In this document: piece after piece, positions 37,691 to 50,960 of the stretch | Numbering within the stretch: position 1 is the stretch's first letter | Layout: the number at the start of each line of letters is the position of its first letter | Origin: Beaufortia kweichowensis | Taxonomy: Eukaryota; Chordata; Actinopteri; Cypriniformes; Gastromyzontidae | DNA: 64,000 bases | Assembly: GCA_019155185.1 (NCBI GenBank) | Contig: CM032794.1 | Location: forward strand, 9,401,988 to 9,465,987 | Direction of reading: 5' to 3' | Made by a program: the position numbers and the translations under genes | Notes under the pieces: generated by a model | Seen by the model: only the letters and a program-made list of their open reading frames with translations | Told to the model about the DNA's origin: nothing | Databases searched by the model: none

Positions 37691-38879
37691 CTTTGACGTT
37701 GTCAGCAGCCAGACTGAAACAAAAGCACAAAAGGAACAAGTCACTTTTAAAATTTCAGAGCTCGTTTGATTGATTTTACATTCGTCTTTTATATTATTTT
37801 TAATTGGTCAGTAGCCTCTTAATTCTCGCCTTTTAAAGTGCTTCCCTGCACGAGTTTACAAACAGTCCCATTCTAAAGCATTTAATAGAATATCTAAGAC
37901 AGTATTTTACAGTTGGTGTTCTTGCCAATTACAAAAAGACCAAGGAATCACACGCGTTGTGTAAACACAAAGTTGTATTATGTGTGAATGCATCTGCTTG
38001 TTCATAATACATAAACTTTTATCCCAGATGAAAATGTCAGTGAATAGAAGACATGCAATCCACATGAGTGACCACAAAACTCAAATACAAAATGTCATAT
38101 GGGCTCAACCAAAACTCCTTGCTAAAACTACATTTAGCTGTCCAGCAGCACGACCATTGAAAAGAACTTATAATGGCATATAGTTAGAGAATTATAAGAT
38201 CGGATTTTTGCCACATTTATGTGACTAAATATAACGGGTGTATAATGAAATGGATTGTGCATGCCCAATGTGTTCTCGTTGACAACTGGTACATTGAAAC
38301 GGAAATGTATTGGATATGTAATGGAATGAAATAACAATCCAATCGATGGAGAAACATAACCAAGTGTGAAAGATTGTAAATAAGCTCCACCCTGGCTTCC
38401 AATCTACTATTACCATTTCTACAATGCATATTCCTCAAAGTAAAACATTCATGCCACTGATTTTCCTGCATTATTTTAAGATTAGTTTAAATGTGAGCCT
38501 GTTACAGTCTTTGGGGCATCTTTGCTTTAGCTACTGAAAGGCAAAGCTTTCTGTCTTTGGCTGCGCTCCCAAATCTAAACCCCATTATGAAGTAAATCTA
38601 AAAGCTTTCAGATTTACAGCGAGGAATGCCCAACCCCTCTGTATGAAATTAGATTGTACTGTGCTACTGTGGGGAAACACGTGTTCCTTCATTCCCTCGA
38701 GGAGCTGTCACTTTTCTGACATGATGCTTTGCAATGTGGGGCTCATGGCTGTTTGTTTTGTCCACAGCTATTTGTGGGGCAATATTTCCTTCTTTACCAA
38801 CAACCTTCCATTTATTAGCGACAAAGCTAGCTGAAATAGTCTGTTCTGACCTATTCGTGACTGGCACTGGCATTTAAGA
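37691..38879. other. AT-rich noncoding interval
   Basis: No gene or repeat recognised. Confidence 0.5.
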
Positions 38880-39180
38880 AATACCAACAAGAAGGCAGTG
38901 CAAACTGACAGGGTGGACCGGAGGAGTGGCGCGTAGCATTTTAAATGGAAAGTGCTGAAGAGGACACGCTGTCACACTGTTCCTTCACGCCGGGCATTCA
39001 ACCCAAAGGTTGAGCGGGGCTCATCTGCAGATGATGAGCACTATGGGAGGTCATCTACTCTGCTGAGATGGCATACAGACAAGGCTTTGGAATCGTCCTC
39101 AGGCAGATCAGGCAGCTTCTTTATGTGTAGGCTAAAAGAAGACCAGGGCTAAAGAATGTCAGTTCTTCGTGCCTAGAGTG
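38880..39180. promoter_or_regulatory. Candidate enhancer with a palindromic double E-box
   Basis: A GC-balanced block carrying the perfect palindrome TCATCTGCAGATGA at 39021-39034, which is two overlapping proneural-type E-boxes (CATCTG/CAGATG). The + strand frame at 38952-39152 is not recognisable. Confidence 0.3.
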
Positions 39181-42100
39181 ACGTGATGTACATTACAACA
39201 TATCAGTCAAAGCTGAACTCATTAACACCGCTGTACATGGTTTTCTCCAAGGGGTCGAGTCACGCCCTATAGCTTTGTAACAAATGTGCTTCTTTGCTCC
39301 TGTATATGCTGAAGCAGCACAGTGAAGAGAAAGAAGTTTACAGTTGATACACTAAAAGTCGACTTTTTGGTTTATTGATGGGACTTGGATTTGGGGAGAA
39401 TGGCTGCAGTAGCAGACCAGAAGATGACGGAGAGGCTGTGGTGTTCATAATGCAGGCTGGATAGTCCCTGTGCTCTGATATCCCATGAGACGAATAAGAA
39501 CCTCACTCTGGACTCAAGCTTTAAGATCAATAGGATTAAAGGACTTCTGCTAAAAGCCTGTCTTAGTTCTCCCTGCAGCTTGTGTTGCACTTTAATGCCA
39601 ACTTCAGTTCTTCACTAACCTCATCTCCGACTCAGTGCAGGGGATCATGCAGCATGTGGACACTAAGCAGTGTCACTATATTTCACTTCTATGAGATATT
39701 GAGAAGCACTTTCCGACTATATGCTTGTATCAAGGAAGTGTTGAAACTTTTCAGCAGTTTGAAAAAATGTTGAGATGGCGAAACACGTATATAGAATTAA
39801 CAAAAAATATAAAAGGCCCTTAAAAACATTTTTTACATCCAACTTTAAATTCCTGGTTAAACAACCCATGTCAAAATCTAAAGGATGTGTTTATTCTCAG
39901 AAGTTAAATGAAAGTGTTCTGCAGAAAGAGCTCTTGTCATATTTGTACATCAAGGCCAGTATATTCAATATCAATTCACCAATCAATAGAAGTTATTAAT
40001 AAAAAAATAAAAAATAAAATTATTAAATAAATAAAAGAATGTCATTCCATAAAAAAAACTTAAAATGCAAGTGCTAAGCAAACCAATATTGCAGTTGACA
40101 CTGACCTGTTACCTCTAAACTCTACATAAATATGCTGGAAAATAATAAATAGTAAAAAAAAAATAAATAAAAAGCACTTATTTACCCGTCCTCCCCTCAT
40201 GTTGTTTCGAAGATGCCAGCTGATATTTGGAAACAGATTCATCTGGCAACATTCTCTCTAAATTGTGTTCAAAATATTTCTCTCAGGCTCCAAATATTGG
40301 TGTCTGTCTTTAGGGGTGGGTTGGGTGTAATGGGATTCCATCTCATAAATCATAATTCTTGAGAAATTTAGATTCAGTGAATAAGACCTCTACTCATTTG
40401 CCCACACAGACACCTCTCCGAGTCCCAGTGGTCCCCTCTCAATGGGTTTGCTTCCGTTCATTTCCCAAGGATTGCTACACTCTAAATGCTGTTATGTGGA
40501 ACCCTTCGTTGTCATGCAAGACATAACACCGCTGGTCAAAACATTCTGAAAAAGAAAGAAAAAAGGAATATTAAAAAGGAATTCATGTGGGACTTTAACC
40601 AAAAATGTCTTGGAGCAATGAAAAATGCTAGGAGCACAGGGGATGTGTGCATGTTTGTGTAAAATGAAAAGGATGGGGGGCTCTTGGTTGCACTGGTGGG
40701 GTGTTTTGAGCCCAGATTCAAAGAGGAATTGTGCATTATGATTCTGTGACTGTTGTGTTATACACTTCAAAGATCTTATTACAACACAAATTAGTATTCA
40801 TGCGCCATTCAAAATGCAAGTCCAACACCTGCATGGCTAACCGACTGCTAGTAAAGGGACACATTTAAAGACACACTGCAGCTAAGGGAAATCCGTTCCG
40901 CAGCTTTGCCTCCTGATCATTGTTACTAACTGCCTGATGCAACATTTCAGTTTATAGCCTGCCACCAAGCACTTAGAAACTCATTGAAGCAAGCAACTAA
41001 GTGGAACCGATTTTAACAAAATACAATGGAAAGTAAAAATCATCAGGGTCTTGTGGAACAGATAAGAACAACACTACTACTACCACCCTAAATAGTTAAA
41101 GCTTATGATTTTACTGCACTACACTTGAACCATCATGAATCTTCAGTAAGATTTGAGAATTAAAGCTCTGTTGCTTTTAACAGGCCTCAGCTGTCTGAAT
41201 TACTGTAATGCACTTCAGCTACTAACTGAAAGCGTGGGAAAAGCCCAAGGCTAAAATCTCAATTTCATGAGCTTAATAGACAAACTAAAGCACTATTCAG
41301 CTTTTAATATTAAGCCAGGTAATTCGGCAAGTAAAATAATTAAAGTGTCCTCTGGCTATTCTTTAGCCAACCTTTTACATTTGACATACATTAACGTGAA
41401 AATTTATAACAAGAACCAAAGCTTTAATTTTACACCTTGTTTGCTGTTGCTCTTCAGTTGCTAGTATTATGGCATTATGTATAAACTGCATTTTCACATT
41501 ACAGAAATGCTTTGGTCAGAAAGCTGACTACTATTCACACTGATTCTATTCAAATGCTGATACTATTCAAACTGATCTGCTTTATTCTCCTCAACCTTCA
41601 GGGAACAGAGAAACAGAACACTTGGCCAACCACACTACTTTGAAGTGACTGTGCCCATCTGCTACGGCCTGCAAGCTGATTTTGCTGGTCCATTAGCTTT
41701 TTGTCGCCAAGTTCGCCGTTTACAGTCAAAATGGTCGCGGGCCCTACCCTCAAATGTTGCTAGCGGAGGTACACCAAGTGAGGAAAAAGCAAGTGCTATT
41801 CCCAAGCTCTTTAAAGTTTGTTTTAGAGATACATTTCTATATAGATAAAACAACTTTGCAGACATGTAGCAGCAGTAGAAAATGTCTTGGGGAACGATGA
41901 GGATGTAAGGAACATTAAGTTTATAATTACCCATCTCAAGCAATTTGTAAATTTCACACTGAAATAAAAACTGCAGGCATCATGCAACATAGCTTTTCTT
42001 ATATACTACAAATCTCTGTTTTGACAAGTTTATGGGTACTCACAAGAACCTAATTCTGTCCATAACTAAGGACTGTATGTACAAACAGTAAATGTAATGT

Positions 42101-45100
42101 AAAGGTTCAAAAACGGCCTGCTGGTCTGTTAAAAGCTCTTTTTATATTAAACTACTTCATAAGCCTTTTTTAGAGCGAATAGTGACAAACACAACTACCT
42201 ACAACATTTGGTGATTTTTTTTGGTGATTGTCCTTTATAAATTCTTAAACATAGCCCTGTCATTATAAAATAGCGTTTGATTACAGTCACACTGAATTGC
42301 TTAATTGTTCATTTAAGTATAGTACAGTATGTTCTCTGTAAATTAAAGTGGGTCAGTACCTGAGTAATTTAGATGTACATAGATTTGACAGGGCCTAAGT
42401 AAAAAAGAATAAAGTTAATTTCCGTTTCAATTGACCACAAAGCTATGCCCCGCAACCCTATACATCGTTTGTTGCATGCTACTCGTTTTTTTTTGGTTAA
42501 GGGCTTGGTTTACTGATGAATCAACTGTGACCAAATGAACAGCCCAACTCGTACTACATCTTTCCAACCGATGCCTGACTAATTGGTCAGAGACCAAAGA
42601 ACTGTGTGAGCAACTCTAAACCTGCTTTTTGGTAGTGTTGCATCAGAGTTTGCACTCCCTAATGGTTCTTGTTTTGGTCTGTTTATTTATTACTACTCTT
42701 TTTTTCCCTAAGAGAAAATATTACTTTTAGTCTAATGTTGATCGTGCTCAATTTAAGCTTATAGTTGCGTGTTGGTGTCATCACTAATGACCAATATTTC
42801 CTCTAAACTGCATGCCAGTGCAGTTCCAATGTTGTGCGCAACCGGAAAACCACAGGCGTATAACATATAAATCATTTCTTTACAGTAACAAAAACTTATT
42901 AAGCAGAACAGATTTGTTGTAGTCAATTAGTATGAATGTCACTTAGTTATGCCTACTACACTCAATAAGATGCAGGCTATTCTCTGATTGCCTGTTATTT
43001 CTGGAACGGTGGAAATTAAACAAGACAAAACTGCATATGTATTTCAGCCTGTATTTTATGTTATTAGTTTTTAAAATTTCAGAAAAGCATTAAACCATAA
43101 CACCTGTTACATTATTTCAGTCCCTTTCTTTTAGCTTCATGTGATTTACATTAAACGTAAAGCAACAACTACCATTTGCATACAGCTCCAACAAAGCGAT
43201 TTTCATTAAATAACATTATTTAAACATAAAAAATTCATTTTAAGTCACTCTATAAAACAAGGAGCGCACCACAACTTCACTTGACATTGAACATCGATAT
43301 GTAAATACCGTCATAACAGACATGACCTCGTCAAAACTCACCAACACGCTGTATTTCCTTGTTTTTTTTAATCATGTATACGTTTGACATCCACGTAAAT
43401 TGTATTGTGAAGTAAACTATTGACCTGTGGAATGATGACAATAAAACACAAGCGGCTCACCGTGTGATATTTCTGGGTTTCGGTGTGAATGACGCCATAC
43501 ACGAACAGCGCCCTCTACCTTACTGGAATCACCATTCACAGAACAAGTGACGTTTTATAGGAGCGGTTTTATGGACAGGGCTTAGATTAAGTCAGACTAG
43601 AGTACACAATATAAAACCTGAAAAATAGCTGAAAAAGTACACAACAAAAAGCTGAAAAAGTACACAACAAAAAGTACACAATATTTAATATAATAATAAG
43701 ATATAATAATTTCACAGTTGCAGAATGAAAGTAGTGTTTGAAATATAAGTATTGAATATAAATTAGTATGGTCACTTCTTGTGTTATCCTATTGTAAACA
43801 ATTAAGCTTTTGAATTTTGTCACCTTCAGAAAATCAGGAAATGTTAGGAGCCCAGTGAGAAAGATATCTACTGTATGTATAAAGTTACATTTTTCATTGA
43901 GCAGCTTTCAGTGCACTATTGATTCAGACACAGTACCCCTGGAAAAACCCAAGTGAAAACCTGAGCACAAGGGCAAAACAGTTCATTAACTTCTTACAGA
44001 TATGGGTCTGAAACTAAAACCTTTGGATTACTAGCCCTGAACCATCTTGATGTGCTGAAGTGTAGGGAATGAGACTATTGTGATGCAGAACATGATCTGC
44101 AAAACTATACATTTTAAGACTAATTAAAATCAATTGGCATTTTTATGTCCAACTGATTTTTAGAAATTTCACACCTCTTCTTCACACACACACATTTTGG
44201 GAAATAATCAGTACAGGTTTTATCAGGTTTTATTTCAGGACGATTTACGCCTACAGCTCGACTCATGATTCCTTATATACAGTGTATTTGTGACATTTGT
44301 GTGCCATAAGACAACTGTATATGGATTCAGTCCCCACAAGGTTTCTTCTGTGCAGAATGTCACACATTATAGTTTTAAGTAATTAGGAACAGAAAAATGC
44401 AGAAAGCCAACATAATTAAAAAAAAACAGAGCTTTTTATTTCTCCTTCCACATTACTAATTTTGGGATTAACATATGGATAACACTTTATCAGACACTTT
44501 ATCAAAGGCTTGTGAAGACATACAGCATTGCCACGTTGACTATAAAAGGATTCCCTTGGCTATTGTAGATCTCCATGTTTATCCATTACTTTATATTAGA
44601 CCATTTCACCAGACACTTCATAACTGACTTTGATGGACTTATATAAAGTAGAAACTCAGGTCACATCATATGGAACTCTTTAAGCTGTAGCGTAACTGGT
44701 CACAGTTGACCACATAATCTGCCAATTCCCTTCACAGGACTGCTGCACCAACAAAAGCTAAGTCCCTGGCCCTCTCGTCCCAAAGTGCTTGCTCAGCACT
44801 ATAAAGAAGCATTAAATCCCAGGAAGAGAAAATGAGAGGTTTCAAAGTAAGGAGATGATGAGGGGACTTATATATAGTTATAAGGCATAGTTATAAGGCA
44901 GGGGGGTTTTATACTATCTGGATGTATTACTGCTGTCACATACTTTGACAAACTTAATTCTGAAATTTTTATTTTGGCAGTTTAGGTTGCATATTTGATG
45001 CCATTTATATATAATTTTGATAAAAAATAAGTAAATTTTGCACAACATATACAGCTGCTGTCAGCTAAACCAATTATTACCTTGTGGCCTAGGGCAGAGG

Positions 45101-45273
45101 AATCTTAAGAATAATTTTAATACTGTATGTCTAATGTTTTTCTGTATTAAGGATCCATTCTTAAAATAATATTGATTCTACAGGACTTTTTGTACATTGA
45201 ACATGAATTCATATGGCTTAGAAGTAAAACATTTTAAATTAATTAATTTTACATTTTTAACGAATATTGTAAG

Positions 45274-45275
<2 letters not shown>
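39181..45275. other. AT-rich noncoding interval
   Basis: About 6 kb without a recognised gene. It includes A-rich tracts at 40000-40025 and 40150-40170, and a 23-base tandem duplication at 43627-43672. A CpG-containing patch lies at about 41640-41790, of unknown nature. Confidence 0.5.
43627..43682. repeat. 23 bp tandem duplication plus partial third unit
   Basis: AGCTGAAAAAGTACACAACA plus three bases is repeated exactly once, followed by a partial AGTACACAAT unit. Confidence 0.8.

Positions 45276-45339
<64 letters not shown>
45276..45339. repeat. (CT)n microsatellite
   Basis: Uninterrupted CT repeat of about 64 bases. Confidence 0.95.
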
Positions 45340-45343
<4 letters not shown>

Positions 45344-45344
45344 A

Positions 45345-45645
45345 ACCAACAGGTGGCGATATGACCCTAAACGTAAAGCCATGTGGACCAATCAGAAGCC
45401 TGAAAAAAGCCCAAATCTCCGGTTTAACCAGAGTTTCTACAAAACTTCACCCTGGCAGAAGTTAAAAAAATGTCGAACAACGAACAACCAAACCGCAAAC
45501 CCCTGTATGTGTGTAATGTGTTGCAGAAGACATTCCACCTGCAGATGGCGATATGATGTGGTGACGGATTTTCTCGAAATGATAACAAACATGGATAGAA
45601 TCATGGTGATTGGTAAGAAAATCCAGGGAACTGTTACTTAGGTAT
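45345..45645. repeat. Possible dispersed repeat beside the CT microsatellite
   Basis: Similar motifs CAGGTGGCGATATGACC (about 45350) and CAGATGGCGATATGATG (about 45541) occur about 190 bases apart in direct orientation, bounding a GC-balanced stretch with an 86-codon frame I do not recognise. A decayed repeat or a duplicated small segment would explain it. Confidence 0.3.
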
Positions 45646-48426
45646 GAGCATCTATACAGATTTCATCTAACCTTTGTTGAAATATTTGGTTCTTAGTACA
45701 CATTATATATCAATTAATGATGATGCTAAGAGCAATGTATATTAATTTATTGGACTACTGTATGTGCAGAGGACTTCTGTAGTATTTGCTGGCAACAGTG
45801 AGTTCTCAAATGCATTTGTTATTTTCTGAAAATCTTTTTTTTTCCATAGCTCTCCATAGGTTTTAGTTATGCTCATTCAAACATTAAAGCTTAGTTTTGA
45901 TGACTAAATGTTTACATAAATACAAGTTTTAATGTATTTTCAAAGATTTAGAGCCAATTTATTGCCAAAGATGAGATTTTCCAGAAATAACTATTGTAAA
46001 TGTATTTTTATTAATTACACAAAGCTTTATATAAAAAATAAATATTTATTTATATTTTATGGATTTATATAATTTATGTATTTGTGCTTAATGCACAGGT
46101 GTGTCCTCTATTATGTACATTAGTATGCTTTAATATACTCTGTCAACTACACCACAGTAACACTTATGCAAGTAATACAATGGTATATAAAATATTTTGC
46201 AGATTGGAAAGGTGTTTATGTAGCTTTAGGTGATGTTGAGCTTTTATTTTGAAGTTTGGATTCTTCCTCTCTAGTCTTGCGTGGGTTCGTGTTTCAGGTG
46301 TGCATTGTGCTTTATCATAAACTGTGTTATTGTTGTTGTTTTTTAAAATTAATTTAAAAATCCAATCCTTGCAATTGTTATGACATTTGATATGTTTCTT
46401 AAATAAGCATATGGTTCGCTATTGATGAGGTTGTGCGCACAGTCGCAGCTGTTTTCTGGTAATAATGCAATAAAATACTTATGTTTGTTCCTGCAGAAAT
46501 TACCTTTGTCAAGCAGCCTTATATCTTTGCAGTATATTAGAACGCCAGTACTGTTCCCTACTTATGCTTTGAAACCTTTAGTTTAGTTTTCCTACCTAAG
46601 TAAAAAAAAATGATAGGAGTAACCTCACTTCTTTTTATTTCTGTTACCTAGCAACAAGTGTAAACGATTTGCTGGCGATTCATGTGCTGATGACGTAAGA
46701 GTTCTGCGGTTGAGGCCGCAGTGAACAGAGACCTGTAGGGCTCCTATTGAACTCAGGTTATGGAGCAAAGCAATCGAACCATGTGTGAAAGCAGCCTTAG
46801 AATTTAGAGCATTAGTCATTGAATGACATTAATAGGTATACTTTTATAGGAAGCTTTTGACAGCTGTAATAACCTTACACTTTTATTATTTGGAAAACGT
46901 TAAGTATGTTCTGACAGCTTAGTCTTTCTGTTACCTTAAGATCTGTTTGACCTAACAAAATATGCAATTAGCCTACTGCGATATGTTTTATTTGCCATAT
47001 ATTGACTTAAAATTACAGTATGTTTCCCTTAAATACTAAAGGCAACAAAAATGTTTCAGACAATATGTTATGGAAGATTTAATATCTGCATATGTGTGTG
47101 ATATGCACTGTGTATATACTACTGTATATACTTCACAAATATTAAGAGTAGAATAGTAGTATTCTAACATTCCAAACTGTACTATATAGTGAGTGTACAA
47201 TCACTACAATCATACTGTACTTTTAAAATTCCCTTATCGGTATCGGTTTACGTATAGAAGTAAAGTAAATTTTCTTGTTATTTTAATTGACCAAACACCA
47301 TATTTAAGCTGTCTTGTTAATTTTTATCATAATAAGTAACATGCAGAATAGATGCTACTGAGGTGCTTGGCCTCATCATCACTGCTTAAAACTATATTTA
47401 GCTTGTGTTTGTTCTCTATCACTAACTGCTTTTATGCGTGAGTTCAGTATGGTCCTGGAGTTTTAAAGTTACAAAATTGACTGAACAAAAGCTCCTCACT
47501 TGACCTCCCACCATAGCACAGCATGGGCCTTGCTTACTACTGTGTTTACATGTGTTTGTGTGTAAAACCAGTGTGTGCATGTTTTGTGGAATTGTAAACG
47601 ATTGCATCAGACCTTTTTTCTGTGCACATAAGTACGCAACTTGTAGGCAATTATTATTGAACAAGGCCCATTATGTGTCATCAATGTTGTTTGCATCGCA
47701 CTCTTTATTTAGAGGTAGAGATGTTGGTGTGTACAGTGCAAAAACTGTGCTGTTGTCTCTTTGAGAATTCATCCGTTCTCCTCTCCGCTGCCAGTCTGAG
47801 TGTGGCAGCAGGCACAGACTGGGAAATATTCCAGAAACCTTTCTCGAGCAGCTGAATATTCATCTTCATTAGGGCATCATCACCCCACCACACTCCAGTG
47901 CTGATTCCTGTTAACACTGAGCGATTGTGCAAAATGGGTGGCGGTGTTGGAGGGGGTGATGCTGGGGTGGGGGGTGTCAGGGATGAAGGCTCAGAGAAAA
48001 GTGGAATATGGAATGAGTGACAGTAGCGTGAGCGTAAACGCCATCATGAAGGACACACTGACTCATTGCTCTATTTTAGCAACGTGTCCCTCGCGCTAAA
48101 ATCACCAAACGTGACATGCAGAAATCAAGGACATTTAGCAAATTAGTTTTTTTTAACAGATTTTTAATTTTGCTTTTACAATGGACAATTAATTACTGGG
48201 TAAATCATTTGTAGGATTTCTGGACACAGATTAATGACCACCTCTAAAAATGAAAAAGAAACCTTCAGATTTTTGAAAAGTTCAAAGCAGTCCACTAATG
48301 ACTTATGATTAGAATTATGCTTTGAAACTAAATTATTTGATGTTTTGGTTTGTGTTTTACATGGTTAATATTAATGATATTACATCATGTAGATGAAACA
48401 TTCATTTTATAAACTCAAAATAAATA
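45646..48426. other. AT-rich noncoding interval
   Basis: No gene recognised. A possible decayed repeat lies at about 46620-46800 (GATGACGTAAGAGTTCTGCG, GTGTGAAAGCAGCCTTAG). More GC-balanced stretches at about 47770-48130 are listed as a candidate element. Confidence 0.5.
47770..48130. promoter_or_regulatory. Candidate conserved noncoding element
   Basis: A repeat-free block with ATTCATCTTCATTAGGGCAT and CpG-containing segments near 48025-48115. Overlapping short frames on both strands look like chance. Composition based only. Confidence 0.25.
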
Positions 48427-48586
48427 CAGTACCAGTCAAAAGTTTAGATAATTGACAAAAATGTTTTTCATGATCTAAAAAAAAAAATCCAAATTTAAAG
48501 ATGTATATTTGAATGTTTGAAATTATGTGTGTAAGCAAAATAGTAGTTTATATATATATATTTAAAATATATATATATATATATTT

Positions 48587-48648
<62 letters not shown>

Positions 48649-48927
48649 TTATAAATAGGCAATAAGAGTCCAGCATACATTGCATGAATAAATGCCAAGA
48701 ATAATGATTTTTTATAGACAAAGGGTGACAACTTTCGGAGATGCTAAAATATAACAGTGTTGATTTATTCTGGATGCTTTTAGTCACAACATAATTCCCA
48801 CAGTTACAATTGCGCTATTTCATGGTTTTGACGAGTTTCCTACTATTCTACAATGTAGAAAAAATCTAAACATCAGTAAACTAATCTAAAAATCAGTAAG
48901 TGTTTCCAAGTTCTTTAAGTGGTACTG
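48427..48927. mobile_element. Degraded non-autonomous Tc1/mariner element
   Basis: Flanked by TA on both sides (48425-48426, 48928-48929). The left end is CAGTACCAGTCAAAAGTTTA and the right end is an eroded inverted match finishing AAGTGGTACTG. The inner right region (ATTTCATGGTTTTGACGAGT, ATTCTACAATGTAGAAAA) also fits teleost Tc1-type elements. A large AT microsatellite sits inside. No transposase frame remains. Confidence 0.75.
48548..48652. repeat. (TA)n microsatellite with A tract inside the Tc1-type element
   Basis: TA repeats broken by TTTAAA steps and a run of about 16 A. The tyrosine/isoleucine minus-strand frame over it is an artefact. Confidence 0.9.
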
Positions 48928-48929
48928 TA

Positions 48930-50459
48930 TGTACAGTCGGTACATAGATCTAGAACTTCTAGCAATACACATCTGCATTTAGAACTTTACCATTTGATCT
49001 GGTTTCCAGTGTAACTGATGTACTGTATAACATAAAAGCATTATCAGTACAGACATACTGACCTAGGTGGGAGCATATATGTTTTTCTTTCTGGCTCCAT
49101 AGACCATGTATTAAGTTATTTGCAAAGCTTTTTAAGACTTAGCTGAAAGAAACAACCAGATAATCTAGAACACTAGATATTAAAAAATCAGTATTACCAG
49201 CCAATTACAGCACTGCTTCTCTCTACATTTTGGCTTGTGGGCATTAGAATTTCATGCTGTAATCAGTGATGCCTGTCAGATTTTCTTAATATGTTCTGAA
49301 ACCTTCCACCAGGGCATTGAAATGTATTCCAAAGATTTGTTTATAGTCTGTTTCTCCTACTGCTAAATATATGTATTTAACAGAGATATGCTGTATTAGT
49401 ATGGACAGTGTTCGGAGAAGAAAAATGGTTAATTTTGTTTTGGCTTTTCTGTTTGAAATCCACATATTTTCTGTACTTTTTTCTCTTGGGTTATGTGAGT
49501 TAAATTTTTTCTCACATTATGGCTCCAGTGTTTATAGAATGCTCTAGTATATGAAATATTAGCTTTCATGTTCATGTAGGCCATAACTTCCCCAGCCAGT
49601 CTGCAGAAAATCTTTGGGCAGGTTCAGAAGGCAACTTCTGTTCACTTGAATCCTGGATCCTTCTGGGTTTTTGGTGTCTACCAAAAGGTCTTAAGAGAAG
49701 AGAAAGCATGTAAATAGAGAGAACTCAGATAGACACTTTTCTGATTGACTGTCATACAGTATCTTTGCTTTTAGTGTTGAAGCAGTTTATTACGACCTAT
49801 TGTTACGTTTTAAAGTGCCCTCTAGCTGTCATAGAAAACAACAGTTTTGTGTTGGGTTGTGCTTTGTTGTTTGGCCATTCCTACCAGTGAAAATGTGGGT
49901 TTGTACGTTATGTGGGAACTTTTTACATGATCCCTTATCTACCGTATTTCAACATTAAAATAGCAAAATTGTCTTTTACATGCAATTGACAGACATTTTG
50001 GATAAGTGACTTCAAAGTTCAGTATACTTTTCATTAGTATGTGTGTTCCCTGCGATTGAACCATTTATTCTTGCACAGCTATCGTGAGACTTCTAAATGA
50101 GCTTTGGGAATTTTAGATTAGCACGTAGATTAAAACCCACAAAGCGTTGAGGTGAAAGTTTCTGGTGCCAGTAGAGACACTAACTTGGTTAACGCTTCTA
50201 TGGGTTGTATTTGAGAGAAATGCTAAACGACTTACACTCTCGTACGGGCTGAAAGATATGTTGGAAAAATTACATTACCTTTAACATTTAATTGTTTATG
50301 CTTGGGGGAATATTTATATACAAGTATAACAGCTGACATCCTGCAATGCATTTATTTAAAAGCCAACACTTATAAAGTCAAGAAGTTTTCTCAGGCTCTG
50401 CTTTCTGTATCCGTTTCTGTTTATCTCCCACCCTAGTTTGATATTAATCCATTAGTGTT
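48930..50459. other. AT-rich noncoding interval
   Basis: No gene or repeat recognised. Confidence 0.5.
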
Positions 50460-50960
50460 TGTGTTAGTGTTTTGGTGACGTCAGGCCATGAGACTGTGAT
50501 GAGCAGCTCTTATCATCTGGGCATTATTCAGAGTCTATGCCAAAACTAAACAGGCGCTGGATTTCTTTAAGCATCATTAATTATTGCAGCACTGATTCCC
50601 AGATGACCATTTTAGCGGTGGTTTACACCTGTCACATGTCATCAGTTTGATGTGGCTGCTGGCTGAAGCAAATGTTATTCTTCTAAATTCACTGTTAAAT
50701 TCATTTGGCCAACAAGCGGAGGTGGGTGGGGTGGTGAGGTTCTCATGTCGCACATCACATGGTCTACTTCTCCAATAGAATTCAGTTTGGACTATTAAGA
50801 GGTCGACTCCGTTTAAGATCTGTCGTAAATTGATACAATAAACATCAGTCAGAGCAAATGTCCCATGCATGCTGTAAATCTTTGTAAATGAAAGTCATGC
50901 GATTCTCATGAGCTCCAGTCAGGTGAGTGTTTTACGGGATGTGGGAGACCCTTAGGGAAT
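50460..50960. promoter_or_regulatory. Candidate regulatory block with a consensus CRE
   Basis: The palindrome TGACGTCA at 50476-50483 lies at the edge of a more GC-balanced, repeat-free block. The 97-codon minus-strand frame at 50577-50870 is not recognisable. Function is inferred from motif and composition. Confidence 0.3.

Noticed and set aside
40480..40500. TACACTCTAAATGCTG, like one end of a teleost MITE
   Set aside because: No matching inverted end was found nearby.
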